A stretch of 64,000 bases of DNA from Hirundichthys speculiger. Taxonomy: Eukaryota; Chordata; Actinopteri; Beloniformes; Exocoetidae. The position numbers and the translations under genes were made by a program. Every line of letters starts with the position of its first letter. Position 1 is the stretch's first letter. Shown here piece by piece: positions 1 to 10,719 of this stretch. The stretch lies in assembly GCA_018398805.1 (NCBI GenBank), contig JAGFBZ010002245.1, positions 2,566,001-2,630,000 on the forward strand, read 5' to 3'. The notes beneath the pieces are model-generated. The model was not told the DNA's origin and made no database searches. It worked only from the letters and a program-made list of their open reading frames with translations.

Positions 1-395
1 ATAAAAAGGATTTTTAAACAAATAATGATAGTGTCACTCCTTAATGTTAATATTGCCGTGTATGTGTTTGTAATATACTCTGTGTTTGAGAAGGGACACT
101 CCAGCTTCTGATTTAAAACTGAAAAATTAGATAAAAGTGCTGGCAATCATTTTAAACTGCTGGCATGATGTTCCAAAACTGTTGCAAAATACAAATTTGA
201 ATGTCCTTAGAGCCAAACGTCAGCACTTCATGTGTATGCTCAGTAATTTATCCCAAAGGTTAGCTAAAAGAGAGCAGGGCCAGCACCTCAACAAATCTGT
301 ATTAATTAACATGAGTTGTGTGTGAGCAACATCCATCATGCTGAATGGACAAGGAAAAGCAAATTACTCATAAAAAGGTCATTCATCTGAACACG

Positions 396-526
396 GATGA
401 GTGACCATCTGTGTTCATCGGTATCCATGTTTTGTTTCTCTTGGATGTGACTTCAGGTTTTCCTCGAACATATTGTTACTACCTGTAACTTCTTTTGGCC
501 TTCCTGGGTATAGATGAGTGACCATC
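396..526. repeat. ~103-bp insert flanked by 14-bp direct repeats
   Basis: GATGAGTGACCATC occurs at 396-409 and again at 513-526. Between them lies a segment that contains the 66-bp sequence also found inverted at 7892-7957. The flanking repeats look like a target-site duplication of retroposition length. No A tail or promoter boxes are visible. Confidence 0.5.
421..486 (-). repeat. 66-bp dispersed repeat, copy 1
   Basis: Its reverse complement matches 7892-7957 at 65 of 66 positions (one C/G difference). Similarity stops sharply at both ends. The family is not recognised. Confidence 0.8.
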
Positions 527-545
527 GCTCTCTCTCTCTCTCGCT

Positions 546-599
<54 letters not shown>
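527..599. repeat. Microsatellite (CT)n then (TA)n
   Basis: An 8-unit CT run (527-542) is followed by about 25 TA units up to 599. Likely polymorphic in length. Confidence 0.95.
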
Positions 600-602
<3 letters not shown>

Positions 603-2390
603 GGCGGTGACCTCTAACTCTCTAAGGGGCACTTGCTTCTCTTTTCTCTGTGTTGAAATAGCCGGCACAGCTACTCTTTTTACTGGGAAGGTCGTGTTGA
701 GTGAAACTGCTCTAACAGCAGCACAACACCTCTACTATGAGCAAATAAATGTGCTTATGAGGGAGTTATAAGCCACTTCCAGCAGGTGAATCATATTATT
801 TTACCTTTCTGTTTATTATAAACTATTTCAGACTGTGTCACTTGTGGTTTAGAAAGACTTCAATTACGAAGCCAATCCCACAGCTTCCACCGTCACTGAT
901 AAAATAAGCAGGCAAAGTTTGACACGGCACCACTTTCTGAAGCAGATGACCTCCACATACGGAAAAGGCTGCCAAGAAATGATGCAAACTGACATAATGA
1001 AGCTTCTGTGGAGCTCCACTTGGGATGTCTGCATGATATCTGTCTAGATCCTCATCACTAATATCAATTCAGTGACAAATGGAGCGATTAAGAGATGAAA
1101 ATTTGCCATTGTTAGAATTTCAAAAACACACTGACTGATGAAACTCCTCATTTACCATGATTTTTATTCTTTATTTTAATTGCAAGCAATAAATTTGTCT
1201 ATTTTATTTGATGATTTTTCTTTTGAATTAAGCAAGATATTCGAAAGATACTCTCATCAGTAAGAGATGGCATTCAGTTCAATATTACAATCTGCTTGCA
1301 TACAACAGATAGAAAGTAATTCAAAACAAGGAATCACCTCAAAGATATCAACTGACTTCCAAAAGTATATATATAAAAAAAAATCCAGTAATCTTTATTT
1401 CTGGCTGTATGCTGACTCTGTCTGTTCTCTATTATATTCATAAGCCAAATTCCTCTTCTCTAATGCATAAGAAAATGATCACAGAAAAGTAGGGAATCAT
1501 TCCACATATCCTGTGCTGTTATCAGACAGGGATTACACTCATCTGAGTACTTTCTCTCAAAAGGCTGTGGAAAAGACTGAGCTGAACGAATGTTCTTTCC
1601 TGCTTCAGAGCTGAATTACATTTATTTGTGACACAAGTTGAGTGCTCTGCAGCTGATGCAGATTATATGGGAAATTCAATATTATACTTAAATTGAATAA
1701 AATAAAAACATTTAAAAAAAAATCTGGGATTTGGTTTCCAGATGTATTACTTTAGGACATGAAATCTTTCTCTTCTCTGTGTTTGGTTATTTGTCAAAGT
1801 CTTGTTTCATCGCATCATTCTTGTTTCCTGTATGTCCAGTTGTGTTTGAAGCAATAACACTGTGTCCAGAGCAATTATGATGAGACAAAGTCAGAGCAGA
1901 TTGAGTCCATATACAACCATGTCATGACTAATTTCACAAAAATAGTTTTTAAAGGACTACTTGATTTGCAGTTTAAAAGATGGTGTGAATTTACTGCATA
2001 TAGATCAATAATAACAGCTGACCCACGCCATCAACAAAGAGTATTCTTTTAATCTCATCATGTGCCCATAATAAAGGAGACCTGAGGATGAGTCACAGAA
2101 TAGAGGAAAAGTGATCATCTTCCTCACTCTCATCTGTGCGGGAGAGCAGACAATGCCCCAAAGAAATAAGATTTCCATCCAACTCAGATCATAGAGGACT
2201 TATTTATACGAAGTCAGAAGAAGTTCCTGAAGCTTACTCACCTTTTCATATTCTATTCTCCTATGAAAGTCTCGTGTTATGTGGTGATGTATGTATAGGA
2301 ACTGGCATTCACAAATGCAAACGACACTCTGAACAAGTCACAAAAGCCTCAGTGAAAAGCCTGAGCCTATTAGAAAACATTTTTCTTTAC

Positions 2391-2445
2391 CTTTAATTTT
2401 TGTCTGGGTCAGGTGGATGAGCAGAATGATGACAGAGACGTCCAT
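2391..2445 (-). CDS. First coding exon with signal peptide; candidate rxfp2 by synteny
   Basis: The exon reads MDVSVIILLIHLTQTKIK plus one base, then donor GGTAAAG (GT at 2390-2389). The ATG sits in a near-ideal Kozak context (CTCGCCATGG), and an in-frame TGA lies 14 codons upstream (2485-2487), so this is a credible translation start. The peptide has the short acidic start and hydrophobic core of a secretion signal. In tetrapods the gene downstream of B3GLCT in the same orientation is RXFP2, a leucine-rich-repeat GPCR whose first exon encodes its signal peptide. Position and strand here fit that. The expected second exon, an LDL-receptor class A module, was not seen in 1-2390 and may lie outside. 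Gene reality is moderately supported; the rxfp2 name is inference only. Confidence 0.5.
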
Positions 2446-2800
2446 GGCGAGTCTCTGAAGTTTGACTGCCCTCGTGCCGCTCAGTCACAGTCTCCCGCCC
2501 CCCGCCGTGGAAACCTGCCAGTCGACAGATAAAATATATATATATATATATATCCAGGTCCGTCCAAATAATTTGTTACAGTGAACTCGAAATTTAGCAC
2601 CGGAAAGAGGAGAAAATAAGGGAGAAGGAGAGAAAAAAACTGCAGAGGTGAGTTCAGGAGAACTGCTCCGTTCAAAGACAAACGGAGTCTGAGCGTAAAG
2701 ACAGCGACACCCTGATACCCGAAACACAAACACACACACTCTCTCTCACTCTCTCTCTCTCTCTCTCTCTCTCTCGACACAGACACACATACAACAGTCT
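2446..2800 (-). promoter_or_regulatory. Probable 5' UTR/promoter side of the 2445 start
   Basis: The minus strand upstream of the ATG has a (TA)n run leading into TATTTTATC (about 2528-2553), which could act as a TATA-like element with a start near 2500. Farther upstream are pyrimidine-rich and (GA)n/(GT)n tracts (2728-2790). Composition is more CpG-rich than the flanks. No factor site is claimed. Confidence 0.25.
2728..2775. repeat. Microsatellite (CA)n/(CT)n
   Basis: A short CA run and two CT runs, the longer at about 2749-2775, lie upstream of the 2445 start codon on the minus strand. Confidence 0.9.
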
Positions 2801-3039
2801 CACACTTACCTCCACCCTCTTCAATCCCTTGTTTCTTGGTTCCCTCCTCTCCCCCTGCTTCAACATTATTTGTGTTATTTAAAGCAGAGTTGGAAATAAA
2901 ACTGGAAAACTGCCACGTGAGGTTTACACCACCTCTCCCTCATCAGCGCTGCCATTGGCGGCTGCAGTCACACTGGAAACACCTGAACTTCAGCTCAGTT
3001 CACTGGATGGACCTGGAACAGTCAATAGGCTGCTGCTAG

Positions 3040-4168
3040 AGCAAGTTTTCTTTCACAGTTATCAGACAAGATGCACAAGTTAGTTTTTCCTAGTTGGACG
3101 TCTTAGAAACACAGCCTTAAATACATAAGTTTCATTTACTACTAATCTTTCCAAATGTTCAGCACATACAGGCGCATAAATAACTGCATAGGAAATGATA
3201 CTGTCAGAACGACTGGGGTCATAATCCGATTGAAGAAGGTGACAGTTTCACATTTTGGGGCCAGAGTAGCATGGTTCACGCGATTTTATCTTGTAAAACT
3301 GTTTTCATTCTCAGTTGATGTTTGAGGATTACCTGTTGTTTAACTTTTAAGCAATGCAAAGGAACGTTCACAATTTGAGCTCAGTGGCTCCCCTGTAGGC
3401 ACGGAGGTTAATGACACCATCCGAGATTTACTCTAGTCACTCTAGTTTTCGATCCCAACATTACTTTCTTGGGTCTATGCCAGACAACTTTGCAGAAACT
3501 CTTGTCTTTAAAACTTTGGCAAGACTGAAGATTGGGGATCTTCTGGGGTCACTATTTACACAAAAACAATCAGATTCATTTGTGAATCAAAGGACAGAAG
3601 ATCCTACACGAGTGCTGCAAATTGGTGCCATTTTTATCCCTATAGGTGGCAGTAAGGCATTTCATTTGGGGCTTTTTGCTATGGAAGTCCTTGATTTTGC
3701 TTTAAGCACCGACAATTATGTGGTTGAGATGTGATAAATATCTCTTTTTTTTTTTTCTAGTGAACTAGATTACAGGTCCCATGCCCTGTTGTAAAGGACA
3801 AAGTCCTGTGAAAATCGTAGTGTGTAACAATATAAAATGTATATTTCATGGTCACAAATACAAACTTTTCAGTTTGTCACTGTTTCATTGTCATACTCAA
3901 GTAAGCCATTGTTCATTTAATATGTAACTGTACCGGGAAATGATTTGTCAGCCAGCTTTGACTCTTGAAAACCCCTGCCTCCAGCCAGAAGTCTGGTTTC
4001 AAACTCCTGGCTGCCACTGAATAGTCTATTTAACGAAAGTTCTTTTCCCACATGAACTCCAAAAATTCTTTGCAGCCCCTGGACTGGACTCTGGCTGCAG
4101 CTGGCCATTCATACACTAGACAGCAGGAAATCACCAGTATGAGATGCATCCTCACAACTGGAGCGCTC
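3040..4168. other. Intergenic, no recognised gene
   Basis: The longest frame, 107 codons at 3411-3734 on the plus strand, has no recognisable motif. A 63-codon minus frame near 3917-4108 is likewise unassigned. Confidence 0.4.
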
Positions 4169-4184
4169 TGAAGTGGCACCTGGG

Positions 4185-5657
4185 CATCCGGTCTGTGGTG
4201 ACCGGCGCATCTCTCTGCCTCGGGGCTCCTCCTGGGGTCGCGGTGGGTGTCCGGTTCCCCGGCTGGGGCGTGCTTAGGCCCCGGGTGGGCGTTGGGGGGC
4301 CTCTGTGGTGGTGGGCCCTTTAGGGGCGGGGGTGCGCCCCATGGCGGGGCCCCGATGGCTGCCCCCGGTCACTCCTTGTACCTTAAAACCTTGTTTAAGG
4401 TACTAAAAATATAACATACAAAGTGAATTAGAAGCGGGGTGCAGGGGGACCATCTACCCTCTGCACCCCAAGTCGATTTTAATGCACTTAGCTTACACAC
4501 ACAAAATAATAATAAAAAAAAAAATACAGAAGAAGACACATACACATAACACACATGTCAGGGGGGAGGATGGGGGCCTGGGACAGGCGTATTGCCCTTT
4601 TTTTTTTGTTTCGTCCCTCCCTGCCCTGCTAAGGATTTGGGGTGTGGTCGTGGGTCCTGGCCACTGGGGCGTGTCCCTGTTTTTGGGGGGCCCTCCGCCG
4701 GTGGGGAGCTCCCTGCGCTGATGCGCGGGCCCAGGTGCGCCCCTGCTGGTGGGCTGGATGCCCGGTGTGGCTCCCGGGGGGTCTTGGGTGTGTGGGGGGA
4801 TGTTGGCTTGTTGCGGGGTGGTGCACGGTGGCTTGGGGGGTGCTGTGCGGCTTTCCTGGTGTGACCCTCGGGTGCAGGCCGCTTCCCCTCGTTTGTTTCT
4901 GCTGTGAGCTCCCTCGGGGATGTTTGACCCAAGAGGTCGGGGGGCAAAGGGCCCCCTCGGGCCAGTCTGGCCCTGGGGTGATGGGAGTTAGCTGGCATTT
5001 TCTCACCCGCGGGAGGACTTGAGATGAACTAGGATAAGGAGAGTGGTGATGGTAACAGTAGTAACAGTTTCCTTGGTAATTGGGTAACTTACATCTAAGT
5101 GTATATGAGCATATGTATATGTATATGTATATAGGTGTATATGTATATTCTTTAAACCCCTTCCCACAACACCCCCCCCTCCCTACTGTCAACACAATCA
5201 ATCAATAATGTTTACATCAATTCTCCATATACAGGTCTATAGCTTGGTAGAAGGTGTTCATCCAGTTTTCTTGTTAGTAGTTTCTGCTTCTTACATATCA
5301 TCCTCTGAGTTTGTTCACTGTCACAACACAATCCACTACACAACACCCCTCACACTTCACAACCCAGCACACTCCACACCCTCACTGTCGTGTCTCTTTA
5401 ACTGTCTTGTCTTTAAATGTTTAACTGCTGGTGTTTTTTAGTCCTCTCTGACAAAATCAGGATTTAAGATGTTAATACAGATGTTAGAAATTACTGCCAG
5501 AGAGGACTGGTGAAGGACACATTTTTCCCTTCACACTCCCACAAAAAAAAAAAGTCTGCTATAAGATAAAACTGCATATACATACTAGATGGTTTTGCTA
5601 GACAATGGCACTAACCATGAATGTAAATGCAGACACAAAAAAAAAGTTTTAAAAAAA
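4185..5657 (+). mobile_element. 1.47-kb GC-rich retroposon without ORF
   Basis: The 16-bp direct repeat TGAAGTGGCACCTGGG occurs at 4169-4184 and 5658-5673. Just before the second copy is an A-rich tail (5637-5657). This is the signature of LINE-mediated target-primed insertion. The insert begins with a strongly GC/GT-rich segment (about 4185-4380 and 4560-5030) and ends in AT-rich DNA. It holds no RT, endonuclease or other convincing protein; the long frames across it (up to 190 codons) are composition artefacts lacking motifs. It has no visible tRNA, 5S or 7SL promoter. Likely a nonautonomous retroposon or a retrocopied noncoding transcript. Confidence 0.75.
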
Positions 5658-5673
5658 TGAAGTGGCACCTGGG

Positions 5674-6436
5674 AGGTAGTTTTATGAGGACAGCACATGA
5701 CTGTTTCACTGACTTTAATACTTACTGTCTTTGGATGCATCAACAATTTTGATGCAGGACCAGAATTTGAATGCCATTCAGAAACAAATATGAGGAAGCA
5801 AATTTTATTAGCACATGCACCTGTTTTCCTGTAGAATCTCCTGAGAGTAACCTGTTGTATTCACACTTGCATTCATTTTTCAAACATGCAGCCATCAGGG
5901 GATGCCTCAGTATAGTCTTATCTGTCTCACACATTCATGCAGGAGAAGAAAAGCCTGGATAGGCTCATGTCACAACTATCACTTCTGACACTTGTCATTT
6001 TATTTTTACACACCGCTTATATTTTCACTCATACTTTCATTAATCTTTTCCTATTTTAATTGTTTATGGTACTAAAAATACTTTACACTTGCTTTTATTT
6101 TTTAACAGGGCCACTCCTGGTTGAACTGAGCCTCTGAGCAACATTTTGACATGAGGTCACCTCCAAAAGAAAAATAAAACATGCTTTCCTTTTGAAAGTT
6201 TAAAACTGAAATGAGAGAAACATGTTCAAATAAATGCCACATAATTGGTTATCAATTAATACCACATAAGGAGCTATATCAAACTGGGGCTGAGTGGCTG
6301 GATGAGTCCAGCTTATGAAGGGTGTGGTTGATTGAAGATGGCTTGCAGCTGTGGAGGAGAGGGAGAGCAGGGCAAACAAAACACTAGGAAGAAAGAGGGA
6401 CAGTAGGAGGGGCAAAAGAGGGAGGAGGTGCCACTA
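5674..6436. other. Intergenic, nothing recognised
   Basis: AT-rich DNA with only short frames and no repeat that I can name. Confidence 0.4.
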
Positions 6437-6608
6437 TGACAGATTGTGAATGTGCATGGTTGTCCATCTACATGTGGCCCTGTGATGGACTGGTGACCTG
6501 TCCAGGGTGTACCTCTGCCTTTCACCTGAAGAGAGCTGGGATAGACTCCAGCAGATCCCCGTGACCCTGCATAGGATTAAGCGGGCATAGATCATGGATG
6601 GATGGATG
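6437..6608 (+). mobile_element. SINE 3' half (teleost tRNA-type family)
   Basis: Contains the family core GACCTGTCCAGGGTGTACC, CAGCAGATCCCCGTGACCCT and a terminal (ATGG)n. It matches the SINE split at 22390-24760. It is 5'-truncated, so no tRNA head is present. Confidence 0.75.
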
Positions 6609-7074
6609 TTTACCCTCTACCTGGTTCATTGTAATTAGAGCCTGTAAGTTTTCTGCTTTATTTAAAAGAGCAAACAGTTTCTGCCTTACCAACTGGTGCC
6701 CAACGAGCTAGTTTTTTGCCTCCCCAAACCAACTCACAGCCAGTCATGGCGGTTTGTTTTTCAATGAACACGACACACAAGCACAACAAACTATATTCTC
6801 TTTAAAATATGAATATGCTCTGCTAGGTTCATAATAATGCTAACCGCTAAGTAGTTAAAATGATTAGGGCCTGGTCTTGTGCCGGGGGCTAGCTACAGGC
6901 ATAGCACACGGCTAGTTGTCAGTTAAATGGCATACAGTCAATTGACTGGTTGGCCGTCATATATAATAGTGCCTACTTTTCCTAATTTTATTGGGTGTGG
7001 TACAAAAGAATGAATCCCTCTGTACAGTTATTATGGAGGTAATTTCTTCCTGTTTCATGCTGTAAGTGTTTTTT

Positions 7075-7215
7075 TTTTTCTTGGCTGTAAAGTTGGTCAT
7101 TTTAACATGGAGGTCAGTAGGGATTTGCTCTGTTCTGGAGCCACCACCTAGTCATCAGTCAACTGCAATGATTTGTTTCAACCTGGAAGTGGGGATGTTG
7201 GCACTTGGATTTGTA
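7075..7215. repeat. Dispersed fish repeat, fragment
   Basis: The TTTTAACATGGAGGTC and TCTGGAGCCACCACC segments resemble a dispersed teleost repeat recalled from other fish genomes. Ends and class are not determined. Confidence 0.35.
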
Positions 7216-8920
7216 TTTAGGAAGGTGTTGCCTTGCTTTTGAAAGTCATGCTGACTGAGGTGTGTTGGATGGCAAGAGCAGGATACAAATAGAAGAGACA
7301 GGAGGCAAGTGTAGGAAACAACAGAGCTATATGAAGTAACTCACTGACCAAACTGAAGATGCTGCAGAAGAAGTAAAAATAAAAAGCCCAAGCACAGGAG
7401 GAATGATGAGGCTGGGAGTGAAAAGGAACACAAGAATATTACTGGATGGGTGGATTGAAGCAGAGCAGAGTTATGGAGGGCAAGCAGATCAAAAGCAGAG
7501 ATAATAGACAAATTGTGACCAGATAACAAAAGCACTAAACACAAGTAAACCATTAAAAACCTTTACTAAAACCAAGGATGAAAGAAATGACAAAACTGAA
7601 AGGAAAAACTCTGACCAATAAAGAAAAGAAATGATGCAATTCTAAATTAAAGAAATTTAATCTTGTGACTGTGTCATGACAGCAGGCTGATTTAAAGAGT
7701 TACACCACTGTTAAATGTCTCATCTGGTTTCAACAAAAGAATTTGACAAGTATTCCCTGAAATGTTGAACTTTTGCTGTTGACTTTCAGTTAGTTACTCA
7801 TTTAATGGACTTATTAATTAAGAACCTAGAGCGAAAAGAGAAAAGAAGAATGCAGAGACAAAACAGAGCAGGCACCTATGGACTTCACATCACAGGTAGT
7901 AACAATATGTTCGAGGAAAAGCTGAAGTCACATCCAAGAGAAACAAAACATGGATACTGGCCAGGTCTTTTTGTTTTACATTTTAATACTACCTACTGAG
8001 TCAAAACCTCAAAAGGAATTTCAGACATAAATATGTTGAAAACCTAGTAAGGTTGAGCACAAATGGATATTAAGTGGAAATTTTTCTCCATTATGTACCA
8101 ATTCCTACTTTTCACTGATACTTCATGTATTTAGAGTCTCTGTAGGTTCACAACAAAGGTTTTTTTCACATGTTTTGTCAGTTATATTTTAAAGCACTAA
8201 TGAACATTTCCTTACTATTTTTAATCAGTTTAACTGTGATCACATAAACAATGACATCTCTCATTGTTGAAATGTTGTATTATTTCTGTTTTATATTTTT
8301 CCAGTTAAATAAGTTTTAAATGATTGTCATATCATTGCATGATTTGTATTTATTTATTTTTTAACATACCAGACCACTCTTCTTCAATTTTTGCAACAGG
8401 ATTATAAGGAAAGTTGTGAACAGGGATGATCGAAAGAGTTGGACAAAAATGAGCAGGATGGGAGCTTTGGTGCAAAGTGTGCTTAACTTAACATTTTATG
8501 AATCTTCAACCAAGCAGCACACAAAACACACAAAGGACCATGTTGGTAGTTATGGAAGTGGATAGTTGTTAGAAAAATAAGACTATTATTTGCTGTTATC
8601 CTTTTACAAATACTATTGTTCAACTTTCTGTGACCCAGTATATGAGTGAGGTCTGGTGCAGAGATGTGTCTTGACCTTTTTGAGCATGTTTTACCCCTGT
8701 GACTTCTACATTGTTCATCTTTTTGGACAAGTCTCTGCACCCCTAAAATTCTCATAGTTTCCTATTGGATTTATAAATAACTGTAAATGAATAAATGTGT
8801 AAATGTTTAGACCACTTAACCATAAAGAAGTCACGTCTTAGTAATGAGAAGAGGGAATAAGACGGGTGACTCTGAAACGTCTGAGCGCTTTGGAATGGTG
8901 GAAGTACAGAGCGTTTCTTT
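7216..8920. other. Intergenic, no recognised gene
   Basis: Only short frames; holds 66-bp repeat copy 2. No exon-like splice pairs were recognised. Confidence 0.4.
7892..7957 (+). repeat. 66-bp dispersed repeat, copy 2
   Basis: Inverted partner of 421-486, 65/66 identical. It lies within a 64-codon open frame (7805-7999) that I do not recognise. No flanking duplication is visible at this copy. Confidence 0.8.
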
Positions 8921-8924
8921 GCTT

Positions 8925-9040
8925 CATACCTGTCAAGTATCCCATTTTGGCTGGGAAAGTCCCGTATTTTACTCTTCTCTCCTGCTGTTCTCCCGTATTA
9001 GTATTTTTCCCGTAAATCCCGTATTTTAACCTGCGTTATT
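8925..9040. repeat. Fish repeat with CCCGTATTTT units
   Basis: Several CCCGTATTTT/CCCGTATTA units follow CTGTCAAGTATCCCATTT, a pattern I associate with a teleost DNA-transposon end. The fragment is short. Confidence 0.4.
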
Positions 9041-9133
9041 AAAAAAATATACTACCGCATCAAGCAGAGTAAAGATCCGTCACTTGCCTTGCGATAACTG
9101 CCACAGCAGCAGCCCACTACAGGTACAGTAGAT

Positions 9134-9599
9134 CAGGGGCGCCAGACTCATTTTCAGTGAGGGCCACATCAGCATCATGGTTGAAGGGCCAGATTGGCAG
9201 CATGAACGTAACAAAATGCAATGTAAATCAAAATTAATTAAACTACACCTTATTATATTGTTAAATAAGTGATTCTGTATTTATTATGTGTTCAAGTTTC
9301 AAATATTCTCTTGGACATGTTAGGGATAGTTTGTAGAGGTTTTTCTTAAGTCCATCAGTTCTGAAAATCGTCTTTATGTCTTGCTCATGGTGATATACTG
9401 TTATCGTTGTGGGTAACGACGAAATGCATTATGGGAGATGCAGTTTATTGTCAATATGCGCTTTAAAGTGGCGTAAGCTTATTTAAGTCTTAAAGTATTG
9501 GTTCAAAATATAAGCCAATAATGCACAAGCTCTCGAGGGCCACATACAATGACATAGCGGGCCACATTTGGCCCACGGGCCTTGTGTTTGACACATGTG
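9134..9599. mobile_element. Nonautonomous hAT-like element
   Basis: A 466-bp insert begins CAGGGGCGCCAGACTC and ends in TGTTTGACACATGTG, giving weakly matched inverted ends. The 8-bp flanks are CAGTAGAT (9126-9133) and CTGTAGAT (9600-9607), differing at one base, as expected for a hAT target duplication. No transposase is present. Confidence 0.7.
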
Positions 9600-9607
9600 C
9601 TGTAGAT

Positions 9608-10295
9608 GGTAGATGTTGCCAGGTTAGTGTGTGACATCCGATGAGCGACAGCGCACGAAGAAAAAAAAGATTGTTACAGAGAATAGGATTTCGCTCTTTT
9701 CTCATGTAAAATAAACTACTCTGCACCAGTCCACAAATACACTCCTTTCAAAACAGTCATGAAGAAGGCAAAGTCTGCAACAAATGAGTACAACAAGTCA
9801 TTAAAAGAGTAAAGAAAAGTCACGTGAAATGAGATGAAAAACTTTAAAAGAAGAGCAATATGAAATAAAAACAATGTGCGGAATGAAAATCAAATGTAAA
9901 TGTAAATACAAGCAATTTTAAATGAACAAAAAATATGCAGATCCCTTCAAATAAATACTCTTCATATATACCTCTTTTTTGTTTTCATTTATGCTATAAT
10001 GAATGTTCACATTATGTCAATGTGGCTTTATGCACAGCTGCACTACTTCCTGAACTTCAGTGAGCGGAAATAGGGCACTTTGCCACAGGCATGCATGTGT
10101 TGGTTGTTGTCCCACATATTACCGCTCACTCAGTCTCCAGCCGATCATGCAGAATTATTTACAAAATAACATAAGTCTTTTAATTAAAGATCATCCAAAT
10201 GTTATAAATAGTCAGTTAATCAGTTGAAACAGATGAAAACACACACCTCCAACAAAATGCTCGTTACATATGCGACTTGTTCTCTCCAGTCGCCA
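9608..10295. other. Intergenic, nothing recognised
   Basis: AT-rich sequence without an identifiable repeat or exon. Confidence 0.4.
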
Positions 10296-10719
10296 CTATT
10301 TCCTTGTGTCAAACCCACGAGCCCGTCGGAGTGTGAAATATTTGTAGGATTCCAAGCTTTTATAGGTCTTAAGAGTTTCCTTGGTGTACGCTGATGACTC
10401 GTTTATCAAATAATTATATATATCCGGGTACTCGAGGTCGGGGAGTTTCTTTACCTGGGCAGATGGGCAGAACAGGGCAGCTGGCAGTAGGTACGGGTCG
10501 TGTTCTAGGCCTGAAATCTGCAATTTCTCCTGGTATCATTCCTTTTCCGACCCATTCAGACTTTGAACATGATCTGACAGCACTATCAGACGACTGGTCA
10601 CGATATTCCGTGTAACCTGCACAAAGACTATGTGATCGCTTAAGCCATAGCTTGTTGTTGTTTTCTCTCCAATATGGCGACTGCGCTCTGTCGTCAAGGC
10701 GCGTGTCACGTGACTGCAA
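10296..10719 (-). pseudogene. Fragment of a fish multi-copy SWIM/YqaJ-type protein gene
   Basis: On the minus strand one frame (10296-10523) encodes YPDIYNYLINES then YTKETLKTYKSLESYKYF, followed by FDTRK. This resembles the conserved N-terminal block (NYL...S.YT...KAYKSLEAYNFF) of a large family of uncharacterised fish proteins with SWIM and YqaJ-type exonuclease domains, often transposon-associated. The remainder of such a protein is absent, and an overlapping frame runs from 10719. It looks like a truncated first-exon fragment, possibly with its CpG-rich promoter side (10600-10720). The assignment rests on memory of the motif only. Confidence 0.4.

Larger units (their letters stand above)
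1..2390. other. Probable intron 1 of the signal-peptide gene; mostly unique AT-rich DNA
   Basis: Apart from a 66-bp dispersed copy (421-486), a (CT)n/(TA)n tract (527-599) and the exon donor at the right edge, I recognise no exon or repeat. ORFs across the TA tract are artefacts of the dinucleotide. Confidence 0.5.

Noticed and set aside
453..771. ORFs of 71 and 85 codons over the TA/CT tract
   Set aside because: Their length comes from an alternating Tyr-Ile stretch translated from the dinucleotide repeat.
1..2390. LDLa-module exon expected after an rxfp2 signal-peptide exon
   Set aside because: No cysteine-patterned exon with splice sites was seen; the intron may extend past the left edge.
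2481..2866. Three overlapping minus ORFs upstream of the signal-peptide exon
   Set aside because: They run through (GA)n and 5' UTR-like sequence; none has a motif, and the in-frame stop at 2485-2487 separates them from the real start.
4558..5201. 190- and 146-codon minus ORFs in the GC-rich block
   Set aside because: Proline/histidine-rich composition artefacts inside the retroposon; no domain, and several overlapping frames are equally open.
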